Assembly (NCBI GenBank): GCA_900769075.1
Contig: CAAGFE010000011.1
Location: 1-45,131 of the forward strand
DNA: 45,131 nt
Direction: 5' to 3'
DNA from: Clostridia bacterium
Lineage (GTDB): Bacteria; Bacillota; Clostridia; Christensenellales; Aristaeellaceae
Shown here: positions 15,220 through 23,537 of the stretch, piece after piece
Position numbering within the stretch: position 1 is the first letter of the stretch
Layout: each line of letters starts with the position of its first letter
The notes under the pieces: generated by a model
What the model saw: the letters and a program-made list of their open reading frames with translations, nothing else
Database searches by the model: none
What the model was told of the DNA's origin: nothing
Position numbers and translations under genes: made by a program

Positions 15220-15741
15220 TCAGCGCACGGGCCGCCAGCGATGCCAGGGCCAGAGGATGCAGACGACCCGCCCGCGAATGTCCCTGCGGCGGATGGGCCC
15301 GACCCTGCGGCTGTCATTGGAGCGATCCCGGTTGTCGCCCAGGACGAAGTATTCATCCTCCGCCAGCACCCGGGCGGGGTAGGAACGGGGCAAACGGCAG
15401 CGGGCCGGATCCAGGTAGGGCTCATCCAGGCGCCGGCCGTTGATGCATACCGTGCCTTCGATGATTTCCAGCGTGTCGCCCGGCAGGCCGATCACCCGCT
15501 TGACAAAGGCCTGGGGGAACCGCTTGCAGCGGCGCATGCTGCGCCCGGGGAAATGGCAGATGACCACCTCGCCGCGACGGGGCCTGCGGAACCGGTAGGG
15601 GAGCCGCCAGACCAGCGCCCAGTCGCTGTTGTGGAGCGTACTGAGCATGCTGGAACCGCGGATGCGGGCGAAATTGACCACATACAGCCGGAGGAGCACC
15701 GCCAGCACAAAGCACAGGAGCAGCTGAAGCAACTCGTTCAT
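15220..15741 (-). CDS. lepB: Signal peptidase I
   Basis: Type I signal peptidase cleaves signal peptides at the outer face of the membrane. One N-terminal helix (about 4-24) is followed by the Ser box IRGSSMLSTL with nucleophile Ser31. The Lys box KRVIGLPGDT has the general base Lys81. The conserved GDNRDRSNDSRRVGPI follows. The usual SMxPTL has Pro replaced by Ser here. At 173 residues it is a small Gram-positive SipS-type enzyme. ATG 15741 overlaps the stop of the DUF951 gene as ATGA, so the two are co-translated. The longer frame to 15972 is an artefact of that overlap. Confidence 0.92.
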   Translation of the reverse strand: MNELLQLLLCFVLAVLLRLYVVNFARIRGSSMLSTLHNSDWALVWRLPYRFRRPRRGEVVICHFPGRSMRRCKRFPQAFVKRVIGLPGDTLEIIEGTVCINGRRLDEPYLDPARCRLPRSYPARVLAEDEYFVLGDNRDRSNDSRRVGPIRRRDIRGRVVCILWPWHRWRPVR

Positions 15742-15950
15742 GGCGTCACCGCCGGGCCCTGGGAGAGAACCTTCTTCCGGCGCTTGAGGAAGGTTTCCCG
15801 ATCCAGCATGACAATGCGGCTGCAGCCCGCGCACTTGATTTTGATGTCCGCGCCGGTGCGGGTCACGGTCCACTCGCTGGAACCGCAGGGATGGGGCTTG
15901 CGGGTCTGAATCACATCGCCGATGCGGATTTCCTGACTGGTATCCACCAT
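15738..15950 (-). CDS. DUF951 family protein
   Basis: The 70-residue product matches the small, widely conserved Firmicutes DUF951 family. IRIGDVIQTRKPHPCGSSEW and TGADIKIKCAGCSRIVML are followed by a basic tail. The pattern KKPHPCG..W...R.GAD..IKC..C is its signature, and two of the Cys could bind a metal or nucleic acid; the function is unknown. AGGAGG lies eight bases before ATG 15950. In many Firmicutes DUF951 genes sit near ychF or mscS genes; here the gene heads a two-gene operon with lepB. Confidence 0.88.
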   Translation of the reverse strand: MVDTSQEIRIGDVIQTRKPHPCGSSEWTVTRTGADIKIKCAGCSRIVMLDRETFLKRRKKVLSQGPAVTP

Positions 15951-15982
15951 GGTAGGCGCCTCCTTGTGCCAAGTTTCATCCT

Positions 15983-16011
15983 ATTATACCGCGTCCTGAT
16001 GAATTGCGCAA
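15983..16011 (-). promoter_or_regulatory. Sigma-A promoter of DUF951-lepB
   Basis: On the minus strand TTGCGC (16006-16011), 17 bases, TATAAT (15983-15988). Its -35 lies only five bases from the -35 of the divergent esterase promoter, so the two may compete. Confidence 0.8.
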
Positions 16012-16016
16012 GACGG

Positions 16017-16045
16017 TTGCCATGGCGGCGAAAATATGGTAAGAT
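16017..16045 (+). promoter_or_regulatory. Sigma-A promoter of the CE2-type esterase
   Basis: TTGCCA (16017-16022), 17 bases, TAAGAT (16040-16045), about 47 bases before ATG 16093. Confidence 0.65.
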
Positions 16046-16092
16046 GGAGCAGATTCAGCAAAGACAATCGACCGTGAATGGAGTGAAAACCG

Positions 16093-17157
16093 ATGAATCG
16101 CTTCCTTCCCACCGGGGAGAACGTCAAGCCCCTGGGCCGCACCCTGGAGCTGGAGGATTCCCTCTGGCTGGCCTTCTCCGGTACGGGCGCGGAGTTCACC
16201 TTCACCGGCAGCCGGTGCGAGGTGGTCATCGCCGGGGATAACCATGCTTCCGACGCGGCAAAAGCCTGCGATCATGTGCGCCTGGCGATCGAATTGGACG
16301 GTCAGCGGGTCGTGGATACCATGATCGACGCGGCAGAAAAGCGCTGCACCGTGCTTCGGGCGGACAGGGTGGAAAGCCATGTCGTGCGCATCATCAAGCT
16401 GTCCGAGGCCGCCATGTCCACCTGTGCCATCCGGGCCATCGAGACGGATGCGGGGGACATCCGCCCAACGCCCTCCAAGGCCCACCTGGTGGAATTCGTG
16501 GGCGATTCCATCACCTGCGGCTACGGCGTGGACGATGAGGACGGCGAGCATCATTTCGTGACCGCCACCGAGGACGTGACCCGTGCCTACGCCTACCGGA
16601 CGGCACAGGCCCTGAACGCGGATTACAGCATGGTGTCCCTCAGCGGCTACGGCATCATCTCCGGCTACACCGCCACGGCGGAGGAGCCCGTCACCGCCCA
16701 GCTGATCCCGGATTATTACGACAAGCTGGGCTTCTCCTACGGTGCGTACTGTGGGAAAACGCCCGCCGATGTGCCCTGGGATTTCACCCGGCGCGCGCCG
16801 GAGGTGATCGTAATCAACCTGGGCACCAACGACGACAGCTACTGCCTTGACCATGCCGACCGTCAGACGCTGTACTGTACGCAGTATGCCGGGTTTCTGA
16901 AGAAAGTACGGGCCAACAATCCCAACGCGCTGCTCCTTTGCACCCTGGGCATCATGGGCGATCGGCTCTACCCCTTTGTGAAGCAGGCAGCCGCGGCCTA
17001 TGCCGCCGAAACCGGCGATACGCGGATCGCCTGCATGCCCTTCGCGCCCCAGCTGGCAGAGGACGGCTATGCGGCGGATTATCATCCCACCGCGGTGACC
17101 CACGGGAAGGCAGCGGAGAAGCTGACCGCCGAAATCCGGCGCATCATGGCCTGGTGA
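16093..17157 (+). CDS. CE2-type SGNH carbohydrate esterase
   Basis: The 354-residue protein has the two-part layout of carbohydrate esterase family 2 (acetylxylan/deacetylating esterases). An N-terminal beta-sandwich spans about 1-125, and an SGNH hydrolase domain about 130-354. The nucleophile is Ser139 in GDSITCGYG, Asn246 lies in GTND, and Asp329-His331 in DYHPTAVTH completes the triad. It has no signal peptide, so it should act in the cytoplasm on imported acetylated oligosaccharides. The ribosome site is a weak GGAGTG. It is transcribed alone; murI has its own promoter after it. Confidence 0.85.
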   Translation: MNRFLPTGENVKPLGRTLELEDSLWLAFSGTGAEFTFTGSRCEVVIAGDNHASDAAKACDHVRLAIELDGQRVVDTMIDAAEKRCTVLRADRVESHVVRIIKLSEAAMSTCAIRAIETDAGDIRPTPSKAHLVEFVGDSITCGYGVDDEDGEHHFVTATEDVTRAYAYRTAQALNADYSMVSLSGYGIISGYTATAEEPVTAQLIPDYYDKLGFSYGAYCGKTPADVPWDFTRRAPEVIVINLGTNDDSYCLDHADRQTLYCTQYAGFLKKVRANNPNALLLCTLGIMGDRLYPFVKQAAAAYAAETGDTRIACMPFAPQLAEDGYAADYHPTAVTHGKAAEKLTAEIRRIMAW

Positions 17158-17170
17158 TGCGGCGCAATGG

Positions 17171-17199
17171 TTGCGTTTCATCCCGATTGGCTGTATAAT
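17171..17199 (+). promoter_or_regulatory. Sigma-A promoter of murI
   Basis: TTGCGT (17171-17176), 17 bases, TATAAT (17194-17199). Because transcription would start near 17206, the longer reading frame from 17171 cannot be translated from this promoter; this supports ATG 17231. Confidence 0.85.
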
Positions 17200-17230
17200 A
17201 CATTCAACAGAGCGGAAAGAAGGCGTTTTC

Positions 17231-17986
17231 ATGGCGGACAGAAACAGCCCCATCGGCGTATTTGATTCCGGCGTGGGGGGCATCGGCACGCTGTCTGCGC
17301 TGCGCCGGGAGCTGCCCCGGGAACGCTTCCTGTTCTATGGCGACACGGCGAACGCCCCCTACGGCACCAAGTCCCGGGACGAGGTGATGGCCTGTGTCAG
17401 CCGGATCATGGAGCACCTGCTCGCCCAGGATGTGAAGGCCGTGGTCATTGCCTGCAATACCGCCACGGCGGTGGCTGCGGCGGAGCTCCGCGCCCGGTAT
17501 GAGGTGCCCATCATCGGCATTGAGCCGGCCCTGAAGCCCGCCCATGAGATGCGCCGCGAGGGCAGCATTCTGGTGCTGGCCACGCCCATGACGCTGAAGC
17601 TGGAGAAGTTCCATGCCCTCTATGAGCGCTATGGGGAAGGGGCGATTCCGCTGCCCTGTCCCGGGCTGATGGAGCTGGTGGAGCGCGAGGCGGACGAGGA
17701 AGCCCGCCGGTATTTGCTGGAGCTTCTTGCGCCCTATGACCTGACCAAGGTGGACGCGGTGGTGCTGGGCTGTACGCATTATGTGTTCCTACGGCCCATC
17801 CTCAGGCAGATCCTGCCGGAAACGGCGGCGGTGCTGGACGGCAACGCCGGAACTGCCCGTCAGCTCCGCCGTGTGCTGGCAGCCCGCGATCTGCTGGCGG
17901 AGGGCCCGGGGAGCATCACCCTGGAAACCAGCGGGAATCCTGCTCAGGTGCTGCCGGTGATGCGGCGGCTCCTGGGGAAGGAGTGA
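17231..17986 (+). CDS. murI: Glutamate racemase
   Basis: MurI interconverts L- and D-glutamate for peptidoglycan. The cofactor-free two-cysteine site is intact: Cys75 in VIACNTATA and Cys181 in VLGCTHYVFL. The N-terminal signature is IGVFDSGVGGIGTLSALR with FYGDTANAPYG after it. In most MurI the motif is SGVGGLT; GIG is a small variation. The length is 251 residues. AAGAAGG precedes ATG 17231. The stop codon overlaps the ribosome site of the next gene. Confidence 0.95.
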   Translation: MADRNSPIGVFDSGVGGIGTLSALRRELPRERFLFYGDTANAPYGTKSRDEVMACVSRIMEHLLAQDVKAVVIACNTATAVAAAELRARYEVPIIGIEPALKPAHEMRREGSILVLATPMTLKLEKFHALYERYGEGAIPLPCPGLMELVEREADEEARRYLLELLAPYDLTKVDAVVLGCTHYVFLRPILRQILPETAAVLDGNAGTARQLRRVLAARDLLAEGPGSITLETSGNPAQVLPVMRRLLGKE

Positions 17987-17988
17987 GC

Positions 17989-18519
17989 ATGGGCATCATC
18001 GTCTGCGGCCTGAACGGCAGCGGGAAAAGCACCCTGAGCCGTGCCCTGGCGGAAAGCCTGGGCTGGCGCTTCATCGACAGCGAGGATTTGTACTTCCCGG
18101 ATGCCGCGGCGGACAACAAATATGCCTCGCCGCGCACGGAGGAACAGTTTCTTGCGCATCTGGCGGAAGCCCTCGCGCAGGACGATCGCTTTGTGTACGC
18201 CGCTGTGAAGGCCGATCATGCCCCGGAGATCATCGCGCGCTTCACGGGTGCGGTGCTGGTGGAAACGCCCCGGGACGTCCGTCTGCGGCGCATCACGGAA
18301 CGGACGCTGGCCCGTTCCGGTGCCCGTGCGCTCCCCGGCGGCGACCTCTTTGACCAGGAGCAGCGCTTCTACGCGAAGGTCAGCGCCCGCCCGGAGGATC
18401 ACACCACCCGCTGGCTGGATGCGGTGAATCTCCCGGTGGTCCCGGTGGACGGCACCCAACCGGTGGAAGAGAACATTCGGCTGATCAGGCAATGGCTGAA
18501 GGAACACCGCTGCGGATGA
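17989..18519 (+). CDS. P-loop nucleotide/shikimate kinase-like protein
   Basis: The 176-residue protein opens with a Walker A motif, IIVCGLNGSGKSTLSRALAE, then FIDSEDLYFP. This resembles AAA_18/adenylate-kinase-like small-molecule kinases such as shikimate or gluconate kinase. VLVETPRDVRLRRITERTLA forms a lid-like arginine-rich helix. The substrate cannot be told. AAGGAG (17978-17983) serves ATG 17989; a GTG at 17983 lies inside the ribosome site and is rejected. It follows murI by two bases and ends in a terminator whose stem overlaps its last codons. Confidence 0.75.
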   Translation: MGIIVCGLNGSGKSTLSRALAESLGWRFIDSEDLYFPDAAADNKYASPRTEEQFLAHLAEALAQDDRFVYAAVKADHAPEIIARFTGAVLVETPRDVRLRRITERTLARSGARALPGGDLFDQEQRFYAKVSARPEDHTTRWLDAVNLPVVPVDGTQPVEENIRLIRQWLKEHRCG

Positions 18520-18534
18520 GGGCAGCGGTTTTTT
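18506..18534 (+). terminator. Terminator of murI-kinase operon
   Basis: ACCGCTGC (18506-18513) pairs with GCAGCGGT (18522-18529), followed by TTTTTT. The left arm is inside the coding region. The stretch 18535-18671 has no recognisable gene. Confidence 0.85.
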
Positions 18535-18671
18535 GCTGCCCTTCAGCCGGCAGGGCGGGAATGTGCCATGCGGTCGGCAAAGCCCGGGAAAAGCACATGG
18601 ATGTCATGCCAAAATACGGACATGGGATTTATAGAAAATACATAAAGTTGAAAAATCACGAAAAACCCCTC

Positions 18672-18700
18672 TTTCTTTTTTGCAAAATGTATGATACAAT
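18672..18700 (+). promoter_or_regulatory. Candidate extended -10 promoter of the EF-G-like gene
   Basis: TGATACAAT (18692-18700) is an extended -10 (TG, one base, TACAAT). The -35 at 17 bases spacing is a poor TTTCTT. A leader of roughly 95 bases precedes ATG 18804. Confidence 0.5.
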
Positions 18701-18803
18701 CATTTCAACATTCTCAGAGATGCCGCATGCCCGGCTGTCATATCCTGCATGGAGCGCCTGGCAGGCACAGGAACGTACAACATCATCAAGGAGGAATTTC
18801 ATC

Positions 18804-20894
18804 ATGGCTGCTGAATACCAGACGACAAGTATCCGGAACATCGCCCTCATGGGGCATGGCGGCGAAGGCAAGACCACCCTTACGGAGGCCATGCTTTTCG
18901 CCGCTGGCATCATCGACCGTCAGGGCCGCGTCGAGGATGGCACGACCGTGACCGACTTTGAAGCAGAAGAAATCAAGCGCGGCTGTTCCCTGAGCGCTGC
19001 CACCGCTCCCATCGACTGGAACGACAAGATGCTCAACGTCATCGACGTTCCCGGTTATTTCGACTTTATCGGCGAGCAGGTTGGCCCTCTGCGCGTGGTG
19101 GAAACGGTCGGCATTGTTGTGTCTGCCATGACCGGCCTTTCCGTCGGCGCGGAGAAGGCCTTCACCAACGCCATCAAGCACCAGGTCGGCCGTATGTTCA
19201 TCATCAACCAGATGGACCGCGAGCATGCTTCCTTTGACAAGGTCATCCAGCAGCTCCGTGAGCGCCATGGCTCCTGCGTGGTGCCCGTGCTGATGCCTAT
19301 CGGCGAGGGCGCTGATTTCCGCGGCGTGGTCAACGTGCTGGAAAAGAAGGCCTACGAGGGCGCTTACAAGAAGAGCACCGAGGTTCCCATGCCCGAGAAC
19401 ATGAAGGACAAGGTGGAAAAGGCCTTCGAGTACCTGACCGAGCAGGCGGCTGCGGCGGACGAAGACCTGATGATGAAGTACCTGGAAGGCGAAGAGCTGA
19501 GCTATGAGGACATTCTGGTCGGCTTCCGCAAGGGCATGAAGGATGGCTCCATCGTTCCCGTGGTGGCCGTGTCCGCCCTGACCGGTGTGGGCATTGCCCG
19601 CATGATGGACCTGATGGCCAAGTATCTGCCCTCTCCCGCCCATCAGGGCATCGAGCATGACGGCTTCAACCCCCGCACCGGCGAGCATCAGGTTCGTATC
19701 TGCAAGGACGAGGAGCCCTTCTCCGCTTTCGTGTACAAGACCGTTGCTGACCCCTTCGTGGGCAAGCTGAGCCTGTTCCGCATCTTCTCCGGCACCATCA
19801 CGCCCCAGACCATCCTCTACAACGTCAACAAGGACAAGACCGAGAAATCCTCCGGCCTGTCCATCATGCGCGGCAAGAAGCAGGTCGCCAAGCAGACCCT
19901 GCATGCCGGCGATCTGGGCGCCCTGGCCAAGCTGCAGTACACCGCCACCGGCGATACCCTGGCGGATTACAACAACCCCATCCAGTACCCCGGCATGGTG
20001 TTCCCCACTCCTTGCATGAGCAAGGCTGTGTACGCCGCCAAGCAGGGTGAAGAGGACAAGATCTTCTCCGGCCTGAACCGCCTGATGGAGGAAGATCCCT
20101 CCATCGTCCTGCAGAAGAACCCCGATACCACCGAAACCTGGCTGTCCGGTCAGGGCGAAATGCACCTGGAGGTCATCAAGAACCGCCTGCTGGCCAAGTT
20201 CGGCGCCAACGCCATCCTGCAGGATCCCAAGATCCCCTACCGCGAGACCATCCGCAAGGCCGTCAAGGTGCAGGGCCGCCACAAGAAGCAGACCGGCGGT
20301 CATGGCCAGTTCGGCGATGTGTGGATCGAGTTCTCTCCTGCGCTGGATGGCTCCACTGACATGGAGTTCGAAGACGCCGTGGTGGGCGGCGTGGTTCCGC
20401 GCAACTTCATTCCCTCTGTTGAAAAGGGCCTGCGTGAGTGCATGACCCGCGGCGTGCTGGCGGGCTATCCCATGGTCGGCGTCAAGGCCAAGCTGTACGA
20501 TGGTTCCTACCATCCCGTTGACTCCTCTGAAATGGCGTTCAAGACCGCTGCCCGCATCGCCTACAAGAAGGGCTGCGCCGATGCGTCGCCCGTCCTGCTG
20601 GAGCCGGTGATGCATGTGGAGGTCCTGGTGCCCGATGAGTACATGGGCGACATCATGGGCGATATGAACAAGCGCCGCGGCCGCATCATCGGTATGGATC
20701 AGGTGGGCGGCATGCAGCAGGTGGTTGCCGAGTGCCCCGAAGCCGAAATGTTCAAATACGCCACCGATCTGCGCTCCATGACCCAGGCGCGCGGCTCCTT
20801 CACCATGACCTTCGAGCGTTATGAGGAAGTGCCCGCCGATGTGGCCAAGAAGGTCATCGCTGCCGCCGAGAAGGTGGAGGACGACGAGGAATAA
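18804..20894 (+). CDS. Elongation factor G-like translational GTPase with His-to-Tyr switch
   Basis: This 696-residue protein has all five EF-G domains, but its GTPase motifs differ from canonical FusA. G1 is GHGGEGKTT (residues 17-25) instead of AHIDAGKTT. G3 is DVPGYFDF (81-88) instead of DTPGHVDF, so the catalytic His is Tyr85. G4 is NQMD (135-138). Domain IV keeps GGHGQFGDVWIEFSP. These marks place it with the EF-G-like paralogues (EF-G2 group of Clostridia and Actinobacteria), not the main elongation factor. Paralogues with weak or no GTP hydrolysis have been described in gut bacteria. It has AAGGAGG before ATG 18804 and is transcribed alone. The main fusA should lie elsewhere. Confidence 0.88.
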   Translation: MAAEYQTTSIRNIALMGHGGEGKTTLTEAMLFAAGIIDRQGRVEDGTTVTDFEAEEIKRGCSLSAATAPIDWNDKMLNVIDVPGYFDFIGEQVGPLRVVETVGIVVSAMTGLSVGAEKAFTNAIKHQVGRMFIINQMDREHASFDKVIQQLRERHGSCVVPVLMPIGEGADFRGVVNVLEKKAYEGAYKKSTEVPMPENMKDKVEKAFEYLTEQAAAADEDLMMKYLEGEELSYEDILVGFRKGMKDGSIVPVVAVSALTGVGIARMMDLMAKYLPSPAHQGIEHDGFNPRTGEHQVRICKDEEPFSAFVYKTVADPFVGKLSLFRIFSGTITPQTILYNVNKDKTEKSSGLSIMRGKKQVAKQTLHAGDLGALAKLQYTATGDTLADYNNPIQYPGMVFPTPCMSKAVYAAKQGEEDKIFSGLNRLMEEDPSIVLQKNPDTTETWLSGQGEMHLEVIKNRLLAKFGANAILQDPKIPYRETIRKAVKVQGRHKKQTGGHGQFGDVWIEFSPALDGSTDMEFEDAVVGGVVPRNFIPSVEKGLRECMTRGVLAGYPMVGVKAKLYDGSYHPVDSSEMAFKTAARIAYKKGCADASPVLLEPVMHVEVLVPDEYMGDIMGDMNKRRGRIIGMDQVGGMQQVVAECPEAEMFKYATDLRSMTQARGSFTMTFERYEEVPADVAKKVIAAAEKVEDDEE

Positions 20895-20916
20895 TTCTCA
20901 CAGGAAGTTTTCCGAC

Positions 20917-20945
20917 AGGGAGAGGGCTCGTGCCTCTCCCTTTTT
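20917..20945 (+). terminator. Terminator after the EF-G-like gene
   Basis: GGGAGAGG (20918-20925) pairs with CCTCTCCC (20933-20940), followed by TTTTT. The next gene starts only 18 bases later, so it is read through this terminator or from an unseen promoter. Confidence 0.85.
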
Positions 20946-20962
20946 GAAGATTTGGAGGGCAT

Positions 20963-21463
20963 ATGGAAATTATCAAAGCCCATATCGAGCAATGTCCGGC
21001 ATGCAAGTTTGTTGGCAAACGATATACCCCTGCGGACAGTGTCAACGGCAGCTATGCCAACAAGTGGGGCGAGTGGTGGCAGAACAACCTCTTCGCACCC
21101 CTGGAAGAACTGCCTCACATGCCGATTGTGGGAGACAGCACCATGTCAGCGATGCGCATGGTGAATGGGATGCTGGAATACTGGATTGGCTTCTTCTGTC
21201 CGGCGGATGTGGAAATTCCTGAGGGCTATGGGGCAGTTGATATTGGCCCGCGGCGGTATGCCGTTCTTTGGGTGAAGGGCAACGAGCATAATGGTGAACT
21301 GTACAGCATGGAAACCTATCACCGCTGTCTGGCGGAACTGAGCTGTCAGGGCTGGAAAGGCGTGCCGGGGGATTGGTGCTTTGAGCGCTACAACTGCCCT
21401 CGGTTCACCACGCCGGACGCAGAGGGGAATGTCATCCTGGACTTCGGCTTCTCGGTGGAATAG
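20963..21463 (+). CDS. GyrI-like/AraC effector-binding domain protein
   Basis: The 166-residue protein resembles stand-alone GyrI-like (SOUL/Rob C-terminal) small-molecule binding domains. MEIIKAHIEQCPACKFVGKR is the first strand, YAVLWVKGNEHNGELYSMET a central part, and a final GDWCFERYN..DFGFSVE matches the usual 'Y.ER..' ending with an acidic binding residue. It has no DNA-binding domain. Such proteins act as drug- or ligand-binding partners or hydrolases. GGAGG lies before ATG 20963, just behind the EF-G gene terminator. Confidence 0.7.
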   Translation: MEIIKAHIEQCPACKFVGKRYTPADSVNGSYANKWGEWWQNNLFAPLEELPHMPIVGDSTMSAMRMVNGMLEYWIGFFCPADVEIPEGYGAVDIGPRRYAVLWVKGNEHNGELYSMETYHRCLAELSCQGWKGVPGDWCFERYNCPRFTTPDAEGNVILDFGFSVE

Positions 21464-21483
21464 CAGGTTTTCACAAAAACAAA

Positions 21484-21525
21484 CAGGACTGCCGCATCTG
21501 TCTTGCAGCAGTCCTGCTTTTGTTT
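21484..21525. terminator. Bidirectional terminator between converging genes
   Basis: CAGGACTGC (21484-21492) pairs with GCAGTCCTG (21508-21516). T-rich sequence follows on the plus strand (CTTTTGTTT), and an A-rich stretch precedes it, which gives a U-tract for the minus-strand mgtC gene. Confidence 0.8.
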
Positions 21526-21531
21526 CATGCC

Positions 21532-22221
21532 TTAGATGATCCGGCAGCCGGTCAGGGCCACTTCCTCATCCTTTACAGCCAGGTGAATGCGATCCAGCAA
21601 TTCTGCCCGATCCATGCGCTCGGAGGTGCTGAGCATCACCAGGAAGCTCCGTCCATTGTCGTTCAGGGCATGATTGGTATCCAGCTGCACGTCCTCCACG
21701 ATGATGCCGCGGGGCTGCAGCGCGTCCATGAACATGCCCAGGGACGTGGTGTCCGGCAGCTCCACATAGGCCTCAAAATGATCCGTCCTGCGGTGCATGC
21801 GCCCATCCAGGCTGGACAGCACGGACAGGGTGAGGAAGATCACCAAGGCCCCCGTGATGGCGGCCTCGTGGAAGCCGATGCCCGTCGCCAGGCCGACCGC
21901 CGCAGCGGCCCACAGCCCGGCCGCCGTGGTCAGGCCCTTGATCTGGTTATGCCTCGTCACCATGATGGTGCCCGCGCCGAGGAAACCGATGCCGCTGACG
22001 ACCTGGGAACCCATCCGTGCGGGATCGCCCGTGCCGCAGACCTGCACGATGTATTCATTCGTCAGCATAATCAGGCAGGCGCCCACGCACACCAGCATGT
22101 AGGTGCGCAGCCCCGCCGGACGCTGCTTCCGGCCGCGTTCAAGGCCCAGCAGTCCGCCCAGGAAAAAGGAGACGATGATGCGAAGGATAACCGCCTGCCA
22201 TGTGAGCTCCCGCAATACCAT
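21532..22221 (-). CDS. MgtC/SapB-family membrane protein
   Basis: The 229-residue protein has about four or five N-terminal helices with the MgtC signature (LLGLERGRKQRPAGLRTYML, VVSGIGFLGAGTIM, KGLTTAAGLWAAAAVG). A soluble C-terminal ACT-like domain spans about 140-229. MgtC relatives influence magnesium homeostasis and, in pathogens, ATP synthase and survival; bacilli carry them as YhiD. GAGGTG lies before ATG 22221; a longer frame to 22251 lacks a ribosome site. No magnesium riboswitch is seen in the 63 bases upstream. Confidence 0.9.
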   Translation of the reverse strand: MVLRELTWQAVILRIIVSFFLGGLLGLERGRKQRPAGLRTYMLVCVGACLIMLTNEYIVQVCGTGDPARMGSQVVSGIGFLGAGTIMVTRHNQIKGLTTAAGLWAAAAVGLATGIGFHEAAITGALVIFLTLSVLSSLDGRMHRRTDHFEAYVELPDTTSLGMFMDALQPRGIIVEDVQLDTNHALNDNGRSFLVMLSTSERMDRAELLDRIHLAVKDEEVALTGCRII

Positions 22222-22284
22222 GATCTTCACCTCGCTTGCTGTATGTAACAAGGATATGCCAGCTTGCGGCGGATATGCCGCACC

Positions 22285-23481
22285 TTACGCGTTGCAGACG
22301 ATGCTTTCCAGCACTTCGACCATTTTCTCCATCGCCTGAACGGTGATGAGCTCCTTGCGCCCGTGGAAGTTATAGCCGCCGGTGGACAGGTTGGGGCAGG
22401 GAAGCCCCATATAGCTCAGGCGGGCGCCGTCGGTGCCGCCGCGGATGGGCGTCTTGAGGGGTTCCACGCCGCAGGCCCGGAAGGCAGCCTCTGCCTTGTC
22501 CACGATGAACATGCAGGGGGCCAGCATTTCCTTCATGTTGCGGTAGCTGTCCCGCACCTCGCAGACGAAGGTGCCCTCGCCATACTTCCGGTTGAGGTAG
22601 TCGGTGATGCGCAGCACGGTGGCCTTGCGCTCGTCGAACTTCCCGGCATCGTGGTCGCGGATGATGTAGCCCAGCACGGCCTGCTCCTCGTCGCCGGACA
22701 GGTGCATCAGGTGGTAGAAGCCCTCGTAGCCCTCGGTGTGAGCGGGAATCTCAGCGGGGGGCAGCATGCTGTTCCACTCGATGCCCATCAGCAGGGCGTT
22801 CTTCATCTGATTCTTCGCGCTGCCGGGGTGAATGTTCACGCCGTTCACCGTCACCTTGCAGGAGGCGGCGTTGAAGTTTTCGTATTCCAATTCGCCCAGC
22901 GCGCCGCCGTCCACGGTGTAGGCATACTCCGCACCGAAGCCGGGCACGTCGAACAGATCTGCGCCGCGCCCGATCTCCTCATCCGGGGTGAAGCCGATGC
23001 AGACCGTGCAGTGCTCCGGCGCATCGGGGGCCATCAGGCGCTGGGCCAGGGTCATGATCTCCGCCACGCCGGCCTTGTCGTCCGCACCCAGCACACTGTC
23101 GCCGCTGGTGACGATCAGCTCCTGACCCTTCAGGCTGGGCAGGAAGGGGAAGCCGTCGATCACCACGCCGTTCTTCAGCGTGATGGGGCCACCGTCGTAG
23201 TCGGGGATGCACACCGGACGGGTCGCGCCGCGCACGCCGTCGGAGGTGTCCATGTGGGCGATCAGGCCGACCTTCGCCGGATGGTCGCCCTTGGCGGGGA
23301 TGGTAGCATAGACGTAGCCGTGCTCGTCCACCCGGGCATTGGCGACGCCCATCGCCTGGAGCTCGTCCACCAGCATGCGGGCCAGCACCAGCTGATTCGG
23401 GCTGGAGGGGCAGCTTTCGCAGGCGGCTTCGCTGGTGGTTTCCACCTGGATGTAGCGCAGGAATTTTTCTTTCACGGTCAT
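22285..23481 (-). CDS. pepT: Peptidase T, tripeptide aminopeptidase
   Basis: PepT is a cytoplasmic di-zinc M20 aminopeptidase that releases the N-terminal residue of tripeptides. Zinc and catalytic motifs are in order: GLIAHMDTSDG, VLGADDKAGVAE, GFTPDEEIGRGAD, VDGGALGELEYENFNAA, and the late IRGGTDGARLSYMGLPCPNL with TGGYNFHG. The length of 398 is normal. AAGGAG lies eight bases before ATG 23481; an in-frame GTG at 23490 lies inside this region and is less likely. It is the last gene of the minus-strand run, 56 bases after the FAD oxidoreductase. Confidence 0.95.
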   Translation of the reverse strand: MTVKEKFLRYIQVETTSEAACESCPSSPNQLVLARMLVDELQAMGVANARVDEHGYVYATIPAKGDHPAKVGLIAHMDTSDGVRGATRPVCIPDYDGGPITLKNGVVIDGFPFLPSLKGQELIVTSGDSVLGADDKAGVAEIMTLAQRLMAPDAPEHCTVCIGFTPDEEIGRGADLFDVPGFGAEYAYTVDGGALGELEYENFNAASCKVTVNGVNIHPGSAKNQMKNALLMGIEWNSMLPPAEIPAHTEGYEGFYHLMHLSGDEEQAVLGYIIRDHDAGKFDERKATVLRITDYLNRKYGEGTFVCEVRDSYRNMKEMLAPCMFIVDKAEAAFRACGVEPLKTPIRGGTDGARLSYMGLPCPNLSTGGYNFHGRKELITVQAMEKMVEVLESIVCNA

Positions 23482-23537
23482 GGGGAACACTCCTTTATTT
23501 CAAATTGATGAGGAACAAGTCACGTTCAGCAGGGCCG

